Origin: Lysobacterales bacterium
GTDB lineage: Bacteria; Pseudomonadota; Gammaproteobacteria; Xanthomonadales; SZUA-38
DNA: 36,814 bases
NCBI GenBank assembly: GCA_030065125.1
Contig: JASJDM010000055.1
Location: forward strand, 1 to 36,814
Direction of reading: 5' to 3'
The position numbers and the translations under genes were made by a program. Below are positions 7,708-15,505 of the stretch, one piece after another. Within the stretch, counting starts at the first letter, position 1; each line of letters starts with the position of its first letter. The notes under the pieces were generated by a model. It did no database searches. It saw nothing but the letters and a program-made list of their open reading frames with translations, and had not been told where the DNA came from.

Positions 7708-7875
7708 TTAGCAGCGACCCAGCCAACGCCGGATCGGACCACAGCGGTTGCGGATTCGACGCCGTGGGCCACCGGATCCAGATCCCGCCATGGAAGGTAC
7801 GGCAGTCATAGTCAGGACGGCTGGAGCCACGTAGGTGGCTTTCTTGAGAAATGAGCGGCGCGACTTGGAATCCAC
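7708..7875 (-). CDS. Small peptide with twin-arginine leader, candidate modified-peptide precursor
   Basis: A 55-residue frame from GTG at 7875 to TAA at 7708, too short for common gene-length cut-offs. Residues 5-11 read SRRSFLK, a textbook twin-arginine motif. A hydrophobic stretch (ATYVAPAVLTMTAVPSMA) follows, and a likely cleavage after Ala30. The remaining 25 residues are GSGSGGPRRR then IRNRCGPIRRWLGRC: eight Arg and two Cys (45 and 55), the second being the last residue. A consensus-like promoter lies about 40 bp upstream, and the HprK-like, PqqD-like and nucleotidyltransferase-like genes follow in the same direction. I infer that it is the substrate of these proteins, or a small Tat-exported cationic peptide. 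The start codon and the function are not proven. Confidence 0.65.
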   Translation of the reverse strand: MDSKSRRSFLKKATYVAPAVLTMTAVPSMAGSGSGGPRRRIRNRCGPIRRWLGRC

Positions 7876-7916
7876 GTGTATACCCCGAAGTTCGTAAACT
7901 GTTACCCCCGACCCTA

Positions 7917-7945
7917 ATTTTTCTACAGCGCCGCGGAGCTGTCAA
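7917..7945 (-). promoter_or_regulatory. Sigma-70-like promoter of the peptide/HprK/PqqD operon
   Basis: On the minus strand a perfect -35 hexamer TTGACA (7945-7940), a 17-bp spacer and AAAAAT (7922-7917; 4 of 6 to TATAAT) are followed by the GTG of the peptide gene, with a predicted leader of about 35 nt. The region 7946-8014 is A/T-rich and holds no gene. Confidence 0.55.
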
Positions 7946-8014
7946 ATTTTTGCATCAAAAAACGTCAAAATTGCTGAAAAACGCTGATCTCGGCCTGTCA
8001 CGACGACGGCCCAT

Positions 8015-8788
8015 TCACCAGGTTTTCCACGGGGCTCCCCGATTCCAGTGCTCCTCGAGAACGTTTCGATCCCTCAGAGTATCCATCGGCATCCAGAACC
8101 CTTTATGCCGGTACGCTGCAATTTCACCATCGCTCGCCAGCTGTTTCAGTGGTTCCTGCTCCCATACCGTCGAGCTGTCCTGGATGTAATCGATCACTCC
8201 CGGATTGAGCACAAAAAACCCGCCGTTTACCCAGGCACCATCGCCCTTTGGCTTTTCGCTGAAGCTGGTGACCAAAGGCTGGTCCGCCGCCAGTGTAAAG
8301 GCCCCAAAGCGCCCTTCGGGCTGCACCGCCGTCATGGTTGCCAGCCGGCCGTGTTCCTTGTGGAAATTGAGCGTGGCTGAAATATCAATGTCTCCCACGC
8401 CGTCACCGTAGGTGAGCAGGAACGGCTGGTCTTTGTCCAGGTACTTGCTGGCCGCCTTTACGCGCCCACCGGTCATGGTGTCTTCTCCGGTATCAGCAAG
8501 GGTGACTGTCCACGGCTCAATGCCGTTTCGATGCAACGTTCGGGTGCCTGAAGCCAGGTCGAATGTCACATCGGCGTGTCGGAGTTCGTAATTGGCAAAC
8601 CACTGCTTGATCATATGCCCTTTGTAACCGCAGCAGATGATGAAATCGGTGATGCCGTGGGAGGCATAGATTTTCATCACGTGCCACAGAATGGGCATCC
8701 CGCCAATCTCCACCATCGGCTTGGGTCGGACACTGCTTTCCTCGCTGATCCGGGTTCCGAAACCGCCAGCCAGAATCATCGCTTTCAA
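8015..8788 (-). CDS. rfbF: Glucose-1-phosphate cytidylyltransferase
   Basis: A 257-residue cytoplasmic enzyme that makes CDP-D-glucose from glucose-1-phosphate and CTP. The N-terminus MKAMILAGGFGTRISEESSV is the RfbF signature loop, followed by RPKPMVEIGG (substrate-binding Lys) and YGDGVGDI as the metal-binding Asp region. Length and C-terminus (EEHWNRGAPWKTW) match the family end to end. CDP-glucose is normally converted to dideoxy- or branched sugars by a CDP-glucose 4,6-dehydratase and further enzymes, none of which is in this window. The gene is upstream of the peptide operon and downstream of wzx, with a 92-bp gap in which I see nothing clear. Confidence 0.95.
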   Translation of the reverse strand: MKAMILAGGFGTRISEESSVRPKPMVEIGGMPILWHVMKIYASHGITDFIICCGYKGHMIKQWFANYELRHADVTFDLASGTRTLHRNGIEPWTVTLADTGEDTMTGGRVKAASKYLDKDQPFLLTYGDGVGDIDISATLNFHKEHGRLATMTAVQPEGRFGAFTLAADQPLVTSFSEKPKGDGAWVNGGFFVLNPGVIDYIQDSSTVWEQEPLKQLASDGEIAAYRHKGFWMPMDTLRDRNVLEEHWNRGAPWKTW

Positions 8789-8880
8789 AATTGCATCCCC
8801 TGCATTGTTCAGATCGCCAGATTACCGCCAATCACGCAGCGGTAGTTTGAAAATTTGTTACGCCCGGCAAAATCGTCCGC

Positions 8881-10371
8881 TTAGTCAGCCCTTCGAAGCC
8901 TCGCCGCCAGACGATCAGCGACCCAGCGCTCCAACCCCTCCGGTTTGCCGCTGACCAACCACAACGTGACCAGGACCACCGCATAAGTCACCACCCCCAG
9001 CGGCACTGTGTATGCCAGCTGTGTGACGGCACCGGGATACTCCATCGGCACACCCAGCAAAACGCCGCACATCGCCAGAGTGGCCAAAAGTGGGCGTAGT
9101 ATCTGCAGAATCTGGTCCCACACGGAGACCGCGCCACTGACGCTGGCGGTCACGAACCACATGATAACGATGCCACTTGCCTCTACGGCCGCTCGACCAT
9201 AGACAACGCCCTGCAAAGAAACGGAACCCAGCATGTAATTGCTGTAGGCAATCCATCCGAGAAACGCCACCAGGTAGTAAAGATCCACAAAAGTCAGGAG
9301 GCGCTGCCGCTCGTGGGCAATCAGGTAATACTCACCGGTGTAGCGCAGCGCGGCAGCCGCGAAAATGGCCGGAAGTATGGCCAGCAGCTGGGCCGCCACC
9401 TGCCACTTGGCACCCAGAAAAACGGATACCACGGGATCCGCACAGATCGCCAGGCCTGCCGCTGCGGGCAACGCCAGGGACGCCTGTACGTTGATGGATC
9501 GCCGTATCAGGTTGGCGGATTCTCCGACATCCCCCTTGCTGCTGGTGAAACCCGGCAGGAGCGCTCGGGAAATCGGCGCCATCAGCTCGGCCGTCGGCAG
9601 CCTGGCCACCTCCGCCGCCACCGAGTAACTGCCCAGGACCGCGGAAGAAAAAAATCGCCCCACCACGATTTCGTCGATTCGCTTCCAGATGTAGGCGGCC
9701 ACGTTCATGAACAGCAGCCATTTGCCCTTATGAAACAGCGTCCCCATGACCGCGAAACTGGGCCGATGGGTGACTCGATGGAAAAAATAGGCGAGAAAAA
9801 CGCCGAGTATCCTGGAAATCAGCGTCCCAATGACCAGCGCCCAATAGCTGCCCAGCACAAACGCCAGGCCGATAATGGCGAAGAACGTTGAAAGGCGCTT
9901 GATTGCAGACAGTTGAAACTCGCGGAAAAACTGCCTGGATTTCTGAAACTCCACCACGGCGAAGTTTTCGAGACCGCCGATAAAAGACGCCAGGGCCAGG
10001 ACGTACATGACGTTAGCGACCCTGGGCTCAGAAAAGTAGTTGACCGCCAGTGGGGCGAGGCCGGCGATGATCAGAGCGGTGACGATTGCCTGGATCAGAC
10101 GCAGGGTCCAGGCCGTATCCAGAAACTCTTTGTCCGGGTCGTCTTTCTGCAGCACCAGCAGGTGGACACCCATATCGAAAATGGCGTCCAGCAGCCCAAC
10201 GACAATCCACGCCATGGCCACGATGCCAAAACTTTCCGGATCCAGCAGACGGGCCAGCACGGCAAGGCTGATGACCCCGAGAAAACGGTCAAACCAGCGA
10301 TAGCCAACGTAGAGTGCCGCACCCGATGCCAGCGACCGGGTGTCAGTGAGCCGCTTGAGGAGTTTTGCCAT
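8881..10371 (-). CDS. wzx: Wzx-type lipid-linked oligosaccharide flippase (MOP superfamily)
   Basis: A 496-residue membrane protein with about 12-14 hydrophobic helices. It has the PST/Wzx pattern of the MOP superfamily: an N-terminal segment leading into YRWFDRFLGVISLAVLARLL and DPESFGIVAMAWIVVGL, and a central ARLPTAELMAPISRALLPGF block typical of EPS and colanic acid flippases. It would move the undecaprenyl-linked repeat unit across the inner membrane. It starts 8 bp after the stop of the SGNH gene at 10380-11780, so the two are co-transcribed. The final 20 residues are Arg-rich and cytoplasmic. Confidence 0.9.
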   Translation of the reverse strand: MAKLLKRLTDTRSLASGAALYVGYRWFDRFLGVISLAVLARLLDPESFGIVAMAWIVVGLLDAIFDMGVHLLVLQKDDPDKEFLDTAWTLRLIQAIVTALIIAGLAPLAVNYFSEPRVANVMYVLALASFIGGLENFAVVEFQKSRQFFREFQLSAIKRLSTFFAIIGLAFVLGSYWALVIGTLISRILGVFLAYFFHRVTHRPSFAVMGTLFHKGKWLLFMNVAAYIWKRIDEIVVGRFFSSAVLGSYSVAAEVARLPTAELMAPISRALLPGFTSSKGDVGESANLIRRSINVQASLALPAAAGLAICADPVVSVFLGAKWQVAAQLLAILPAIFAAAALRYTGEYYLIAHERQRLLTFVDLYYLVAFLGWIAYSNYMLGSVSLQGVVYGRAAVEASGIVIMWFVTASVSGAVSVWDQILQILRPLLATLAMCGVLLGVPMEYPGAVTQLAYTVPLGVVTYAVVLVTLWLVSGKPEGLERWVADRLAARLRRAD

Positions 10372-10379
10372 GGGGACGG

Positions 10380-11780
10380 TCAGCGATTAAGGGCAAGCTC
10401 GGCCAACAGGCATCGGGACAGGGCGCGGTTCCCTGTATCTGAATAATGGGTACCGCCCTCTACGTAAAGCGTATCCTGGTCTGCGTGTGAAAGCAGACAT
10501 TCCGTCGCGTCGTAAACGGTCAACCCAGAGCCGCTCATGGCATCGAGCAGCTGCCTCTTTTGCTGCTGTGAGCGATCATTGAAGTCGCTCCTGGAGGGCA
10601 GATAAACCAGCAACGCCCTCGCCTGACGTTGCTGCGCAAGCTCCATAAACCGACCGGCAAGAAACGCGCCAATAGCCAGAAATGCGTCTTCTCCCGTTGA
10701 TCCCGACGCTTCGGCCCAAGGCGGATAAACCGAGGCCAGATATCGGAACAGATGCGACCAGTCCAGCATCTGAGGCTCCCAATCGTGTGCCAGAAACTCG
10801 ACGTCGTGCTCAATCGTCGGTAGCGAAAACGGATCCTCGCGCCGGTAGATTGCCTCCGGCGGCATATTGGGTACGTTGTGAAGCTGCCAGGTCTGGCCGT
10901 CATACAGGTACCGACCCTTGCTGAAGGGAATGCCCCAGCTCGGCTTCAAGCCGGTGTAGACGTTTAACGCCCGGTTGACGTCGTCCCGGATAAAGGCCAG
11001 CACGGCAATATCGATTTCCCAATCCACTTCCAGCTCGTACCGAAGCACTGCCTGATCCAAGCCATAACCAGGTACGCCGAAACTGAGCACCTGGTGCGCG
11101 CCGTCAACCGCTGATTCGAGGTGGTGCTGCAAGGATTCCCCATAGACGACTTCTTCGGAAAACATGAACGAATCGCCGAAAAGACCAATACGGCTGGCGT
11201 GAGTTCTATTAAACAGATCCTCTCCCTGCACTGCGCTGCGCAGCCCACGTCTGGAACTGACATAGAGTCCGTCGTCGTAGCTTCTGGACGGCCCGACAGT
11301 CCATCCCAGGCGATCGTGACCCACATAAAAGGCGTCGGGGGCCAGGCTGTTCTGATACAGGGTCAGGTTGTGCTCGCCGTAGGTGGACCAGTCGAAGGGT
11401 CGCAGCAGCACCCCGCCGACTCTGCTGCCAAAAGGGTCCGGCTGAGCCAGCACTCGAACCGCCGCTTCGCTCAATGCGAATGCGGCCACGACAAAAATAC
11501 CGTTGGCCAGCGCCGGCAGCACAATTTCCTGTCGGGTTTGCTTCCTGGAAAGCCACCCCCAGGCCACCATCAGCAAGCCGGCAACCAGGGAGCCGCAGCT
11601 CACCCAGAAGATGAGCGCCCATCGCTTCGACTGGAAATCCAATGGACCAGACTGCCACATCTGGCTGGCCAAAATGCTCCCTAAGACCCCGGCTTCGATG
11701 CCCAACAGGCCCAAGGTCAGCAGTGTTGCCGCGCTGGGTCGAATCACCTGACAAATCCCGGTCCGCTCTCGTGGCGCCAT
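10380..11780 (-). CDS. Membrane-anchored SGNH/GDSL-like hydrolase
   Basis: A 466-residue protein with three N-terminal hydrophobic helices (about 17-40, 53-76 and 88-110) and a large, probably periplasmic, SGNH domain. Block I is GLFGDSFMF (Ser204). Block II is SFGVPGYG (about 233-240). Block III is replaced by IRDDVNR. Block V is GGTHYSDTGN, where His445 is kept but the usual upstream Asp is not seen, so the catalytic set is incomplete. Such proteins usually add or remove acyl groups on polysaccharides. The gene is immediately before wzx and divergent from galE. There is no clear ribosome-binding site at the ATG (11780). Confidence 0.75.
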   Translation of the reverse strand: MAPRERTGICQVIRPSAATLLTLGLLGIEAGVLGSILASQMWQSGPLDFQSKRWALIFWVSCGSLVAGLLMVAWGWLSRKQTRQEIVLPALANGIFVVAAFALSEAAVRVLAQPDPFGSRVGGVLLRPFDWSTYGEHNLTLYQNSLAPDAFYVGHDRLGWTVGPSRSYDDGLYVSSRRGLRSAVQGEDLFNRTHASRIGLFGDSFMFSEEVVYGESLQHHLESAVDGAHQVLSFGVPGYGLDQAVLRYELEVDWEIDIAVLAFIRDDVNRALNVYTGLKPSWGIPFSKGRYLYDGQTWQLHNVPNMPPEAIYRREDPFSLPTIEHDVEFLAHDWEPQMLDWSHLFRYLASVYPPWAEASGSTGEDAFLAIGAFLAGRFMELAQQRQARALLVYLPSRSDFNDRSQQQKRQLLDAMSGSGLTVYDATECLLSHADQDTLYVEGGTHYSDTGNRALSRCLLAELALNR

Positions 11781-11966
11781 TATAGTCCGAACCTACCGGC
11801 GGAGCCCGCCCACAGTCACCGGCAGAACGGCAAAAACCGGTTCAATTGGAAAGACTTCAAGAAATTTCACATTGTTGGCCCGATTTGTCCGGTCGAGGTG
11901 CCAATCAGACGCTACACTAATCTCGCGAATTGCCTGCTGTCGGGCTGTTTGGAGCACTGTTCAACC

Positions 11967-12956
11967 ATGGGAAACATTCTGGTCACCGGAGGAGCCGGAT
12001 ACATCGGCAGTCACGTGGTCAAGCAGCTTGGCCGGTCCGACGACAGCCTGATCGTTTTGGACAACCTCACCACCAGCAGCAAGGACGCGGTTCTCTGCGG
12101 CGAACTGATACGGGGTGACGTCGGGGATATGGATCTGGTCAGTGACCTGATGGTGCAGCACCGGATTGACACCGTCATGCATTTTGCCGCGAAGACCGTG
12201 GTGCCGGATTCAGTGGCGGATCCGCTGAGCTACTATGAAAACAACACCATGCAGACGCGAAATCTGATCCAGTGCTGCGTGGATCACGATGTCCAGCATT
12301 TCGTATTCTCATCAACAGCTGCGGTGTATGGCAATCCCGAAAGCGGCGTCGCGTCGGAGGAAACGGCTACGAATCCGGTCAATCCGTATGGCACCTCCAA
12401 GCTGATGTCGGAATTGATGCTGCGAGACGCCTGTGCCGCCGGATCTCTTCGCGCAGTGGTGCTGCGATACTTCAATGTGGCGGGCTGCGATCCCGGCGGC
12501 CGGATTGGCCAGTCGACACCCAACGCCACTCTGCTGGTCAAGGTTCTGGCGGAACAGATCTGCGGCAAACGGGCGTCTGTGAAGCTTTTTGGCACGGACT
12601 ATGGGACCCGGGACGGCACCTGCATCAGGGACTACATTCACGTGGAGGACTTGGCCGCAGCTCACCTGAAAGCTCTGGACTACCTGCGAGAGGGTGGTCC
12701 GAGCGTCACATTGAACTGCGGATATGGCCGCGGGTTCACCGTTCGGGAGGTGATGGATGCAGTCGAGCGCGCCGCCGGCCAGAAGCTGGCGGTAGAAGAG
12801 GTTGGGCGCAGACCGGGAGACCCGGAGGCCCTTATCGCCAACGCGGATCGAATTCGCACTGTTCTAGGCTGGACGCCCGAGTTGGACAGCCTGGATCAGA
12901 TCGTCCGGAGCGCTCTTGCCTGGGAACGCAAACTGGCCAGCCAGGACAAATCCTAG
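11967..12956 (+). CDS. galE: UDP-glucose 4-epimerase
   Basis: A 329-residue short-chain dehydrogenase/reductase-type epimerase interconverting UDP-glucose and UDP-galactose (possibly also the N-acetyl forms). It has the NAD-binding GGAGYIGS at residues 8-15, SSTAAVYGNP with the catalytic Ser/Thr, and NPYGTSK with the Tyr-x-x-x-Lys pair. The C-terminal NCGYGRGFTVREVMDAV and RRPGDPEALIA blocks are typical of GalE. I start at the ATG at 11967, not an in-frame start 69 bp upstream, because the protein then begins directly before the Rossmann motif; GGAG lies 12 nt upstream. The stop codon overlaps that of the convergent epimerase at 12953. The 11781-11966 gap must carry divergent promoters, but I cannot place them securely. 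Confidence 0.95.
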   Translation: MGNILVTGGAGYIGSHVVKQLGRSDDSLIVLDNLTTSSKDAVLCGELIRGDVGDMDLVSDLMVQHRIDTVMHFAAKTVVPDSVADPLSYYENNTMQTRNLIQCCVDHDVQHFVFSSTAAVYGNPESGVASEETATNPVNPYGTSKLMSELMLRDACAAGSLRAVVLRYFNVAGCDPGGRIGQSTPNATLLVKVLAEQICGKRASVKLFGTDYGTRDGTCIRDYIHVEDLAAAHLKALDYLREGGPSVTLNCGYGRGFTVREVMDAVERAAGQKLAVEEVGRRPGDPEALIANADRIRTVLGWTPELDSLDQIVRSALAWERKLASQDKS

Positions 12957-13960
12957 GCAGAGTAGTAATCGCGGTACCACCTCACGAAATTCCGGATGCC
13001 GGTTTCGATTGGGGTCTGCGGACGATATCCCACGGCAGCCGTGAGATCATCAATGTCGGCGCAGGTCGCTGGAACATCGCCGGGCTGCAAAGGAAGATAC
13101 TCTTTCTCAGCCTTCCGACCGAGATTCTCTTCCAGAACTTCGATGTAACGCATCAGGTCGATGGGGTTGTTATTGCCGATGTTATATACGCGATACGGCA
13201 CCGAACTGGTACCGGGATCCGGCTTATCACCATTCCAGAGTGGGTTTGGTGCAGCAACCTGGTCCAGTGTCCTGATGACGCCTTCGACGATGTCATCGAT
13301 GTAGGTAAAGTCCCGTTGATGTCGCCCGCGATTGAAGATCTGGATCGGTTTTCCTTCAATGATCCGTCGGGTGAATATAAACAGAGCCATGTCCGGCCGT
13401 CCCCACGGTCCATACACGGTAAAAAACCGAAGGCCGGTGGTAGGCAGGCCATACAGGTTACTGTACGTGTGAGCCATCAGCTCATTGGCTTTCTTGCTGG
13501 CCGCGTAGAGACTCAGGGGATGGTCAACGTTATGGTGGATGGAAAACGGCATTCTTGTGTTGGCGCCGTACACTGAACTGCTGGACGCATATACCAGATG
13601 CTCAATTCCGTGATGGCGGCAGGGCTCCAGAACATTCAGAAACCCCACCAGGTTGGCATCGATGTAAGCCCTGGGATTCTCCAGCGAATACCGCACACCG
13701 GCTTGTGCCGCCAGGTGTACAACCCGGTCGGGTCGGAACCTCTCAAATGCGGCTTCCATGGCGCTGCTGTCTTCCAGCGCGATCCGGGCCTCCTCAAAGG
13801 CCGGGAACTGATGGAGCAGGCCCAGTCGCGATTCCTTGAGTTCAACATCGTAGTAGTCATTGACGATATCGACTCCCAAAACCTCGTCGCCTCGATTCAG
13901 CAGTCGTTGAGCAACATGAAAGCCGATAAACCCGGCAGTGCCGGTCACTAAGATTCGCAT
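12953..13960 (-). CDS. UDP-glucuronate 4-epimerase (CapI-like)
   Basis: A 335-residue SDR epimerase. The N-terminus MRILVTGTAGFIGFHVAQRL plus GVDIVNDYYDVELKESRL is the hallmark of UDP-glucuronate/CapI-type epimerases, which make UDP-galacturonate. Catalytic blocks are SSSSVYG and YAASKKANE; GRHQRDFTYIDDIVEG and the PLQPGDVPAT end are also family-typical. It starts 15 bp after the stop of the nucleotide-sugar dehydrogenase, so the oxidised product is probably its substrate. That dehydrogenase is of the WbpO/TviB type, so a 2-acetamido uronic acid substrate remains possible. Confidence 0.9.
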   Translation of the reverse strand: MRILVTGTAGFIGFHVAQRLLNRGDEVLGVDIVNDYYDVELKESRLGLLHQFPAFEEARIALEDSSAMEAAFERFRPDRVVHLAAQAGVRYSLENPRAYIDANLVGFLNVLEPCRHHGIEHLVYASSSSVYGANTRMPFSIHHNVDHPLSLYAASKKANELMAHTYSNLYGLPTTGLRFFTVYGPWGRPDMALFIFTRRIIEGKPIQIFNRGRHQRDFTYIDDIVEGVIRTLDQVAAPNPLWNGDKPDPGTSSVPYRVYNIGNNNPIDLMRYIEVLEENLGRKAEKEYLPLQPGDVPATCADIDDLTAAVGYRPQTPIETGIRNFVRWYRDYYSA

Positions 13961-13975
13961 CGATTTCGCCGCTGC

Positions 13976-15262
13976 TTAAAGGCGATCATCAACCAGGCCG
14001 CGCTCAAATACAGCCTTCACGTCGAACAAAACGTGTTGGTCCCGGCCAAGTCGCCTGATGTTTTCGATCCCCATCTCCCTGAACTGGTCGTGAGCCACCG
14101 CAAGAATGATTGCGTCGTAGACACCTTCCTCCAGTTGATCCACCGTCTCCATACCGAGGTTTTCACGTGCATCGCTACTTTTTACCCAGGGGTCAAATAC
14201 ATCTACCTGTGCGTGATAGGCGTTCAGTTCATTGACCACATCAATTACCCGGGTATTCCTCATGTCGGGGCAATTTTCCTTGAATGTAAGCCCCAGCACC
14301 AGAACCCGGGAATTAACCACGTGTATGCGTTTCTGGGTCATCAGTTTGACCACCCGACCAGCAATATGGACACCCATGTTGTCATTCAGCCGCCTGCCGG
14401 CCAGTATGACTTCCGGGTGATAGCCAACCTGTAGCGCCTTGTGGGTCAGGTAATAGGGGTCTACGCCGATGCAGTGGCCCCCGACCAGTCCGGGTCTGAA
14501 CGGCAGAAAGTTCCACTTGGTGCCTGCCGCTTCCAGCACCTCCACGGTGTCGATGCCGAGCCTGGCGAAGATTACGGCCAGTTCGTTGATCAGCGCAATG
14601 TTGAGATCCCGCTGAGTGTTTTCAATCACTTTTGCCGCTTCGGCCACACGGATACTGCTGGCTTTGTGCGTACCCGCTCGAATAATGGTCTGGTACAACG
14701 CATCCACGATTTCTGCGGTTTCCGGCGTAGATCCAGAGGTAACCTTTACGATGTCGGGCAGGCGGTGTTTCTGATCGCCAGGATTGATTCGCTCAGGGCT
14801 GTAGCCCACAAAAAAATCGACGTTGTATTTCAGTCCGCTTTGCTGTTCGAGAATAGGAACGCAGGTGTCCTCGGTGGTCCCTGGATAGACCGTAGATTCG
14901 TACACCACAACAGCGCCGGATTTCATCACGCCTCCGACGGTCGACGACGCAACCTTCAATGGAGAAAGGTCCGGTTGGTTGTTCTGGTCTATTGGAGTCG
15001 GGACGGTCACCACGAAGACCGTACAATCGGCCAGGTCCTCGGGGTTGGTGGTGAATGTCAGGCCTGCCGAGGCTGCCAGTTCCTCATCCGATACCTCCAG
15101 AGTGCTGTCCGTACCGTCCATCAATTCGCTGATACGATTCTGATTGACGTCGAATCCTTTCGTTGCGAAATATTTTCCAAATTCAACGGCTAACGGAAGG
15201 CCCACATAGCCGAGGCCGATTATGGCGATCTTGTCGCCATCGGTTTTGGGAAGTTCGTCCAT
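13976..15262 (-). CDS. UDP-sugar 6-dehydrogenase, WbpO/TviB type
   Basis: A 428-residue NAD-dependent enzyme that oxidises a UDP-hexose (UDP-GlcNAc or UDP-GalNAc in WbpO/TviB, UDP-Glc in others) to the uronic acid. It has KIAIIGLGYVGLPLAVEFGK near the N-terminus, ESTVYPGTTE, GYSPERINPGD, the catalytic Cys in GGHCIGVDPYYL, and LGLTFKENCPDMRNT. The GYHPEVILAGRRLNDNMG block is characteristic of the WbpO/TviB branch. I chose the ATG at 15262, which has a good AGCAGGAAAA ribosome-binding site; a TTG at 15364 would add 34 atypical residues. It is the first gene of a two-gene unit with the epimerase. Confidence 0.9.
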   Translation of the reverse strand: MDELPKTDGDKIAIIGLGYVGLPLAVEFGKYFATKGFDVNQNRISELMDGTDSTLEVSDEELAASAGLTFTTNPEDLADCTVFVVTVPTPIDQNNQPDLSPLKVASSTVGGVMKSGAVVVYESTVYPGTTEDTCVPILEQQSGLKYNVDFFVGYSPERINPGDQKHRLPDIVKVTSGSTPETAEIVDALYQTIIRAGTHKASSIRVAEAAKVIENTQRDLNIALINELAVIFARLGIDTVEVLEAAGTKWNFLPFRPGLVGGHCIGVDPYYLTHKALQVGYHPEVILAGRRLNDNMGVHIAGRVVKLMTQKRIHVVNSRVLVLGLTFKENCPDMRNTRVIDVVNELNAYHAQVDVFDPWVKSSDARENLGMETVDQLEEGVYDAIILAVAHDQFREMGIENIRRLGRDQHVLFDVKAVFERGLVDDRL

Positions 15263-15439
15263 TTTTCCTGCTCTTTGCCAGACGCCCGGGTCAGCGTCGA
15301 ATAGTAGCTGTTTTTTTGCTGGCGTTGTTGCACCAGATATGTCGCTTGTAACATTAGTTTCCAATCTCCAAGATACCGTGCAGGCATGGAATCTGTTAGC
15401 TTGTAGCTACATAATGGAACGCGACTGACTACCATTGCG

Positions 15440-15505
15440 TGGGAAGCAGGGGTTGTCACCGTCTACTGGGGAAGAACCGGTGCTCGCAGGCACCGACGGG
15501 GTCAT
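15440..15505 (+). promoter_or_regulatory. Possible structured 5' leader of the initiating transferase
   Basis: The 66 bases before the ATG at 15506 can form nested stems: CCGTC (15463-) with GACGG (15494-), and GGTGC/GCACC with a six-base loop (about 15478-15493). The ribosome-binding GGGG overlaps the outer stem. A CATAAT -10-like element sits at 15410-15415. I do not recognise a known riboswitch, and the fold is by eye. Confidence 0.3.

Noticed and set aside
7664..7945. A 93-codon minus-strand frame over the small peptide region
   Set aside because: It is in a different frame from the 55-residue Tat-leader peptide and shows no signal, repeat or family feature; the shorter frame explains the region better.
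12272..13576. A 434-codon plus-strand frame spanning galE and the UDP-glucuronate epimerase
   Set aside because: It runs out of frame through galE and antisense through the epimerase; both real genes carry complete motif sets.
15263..15364. N-terminal extension of the UDP-sugar dehydrogenase from a TTG
   Set aside because: The extra 34 residues are unlike the family, and the ATG at 15262 has a clear ribosome-binding site.
15416..15505. c-di-GMP (GEMM) riboswitch before the initiating transferase
   Set aside because: Stems are visible, but the conserved GEMM bases (tetraloop/receptor and the GCAAAGCC-like joint) are not found.
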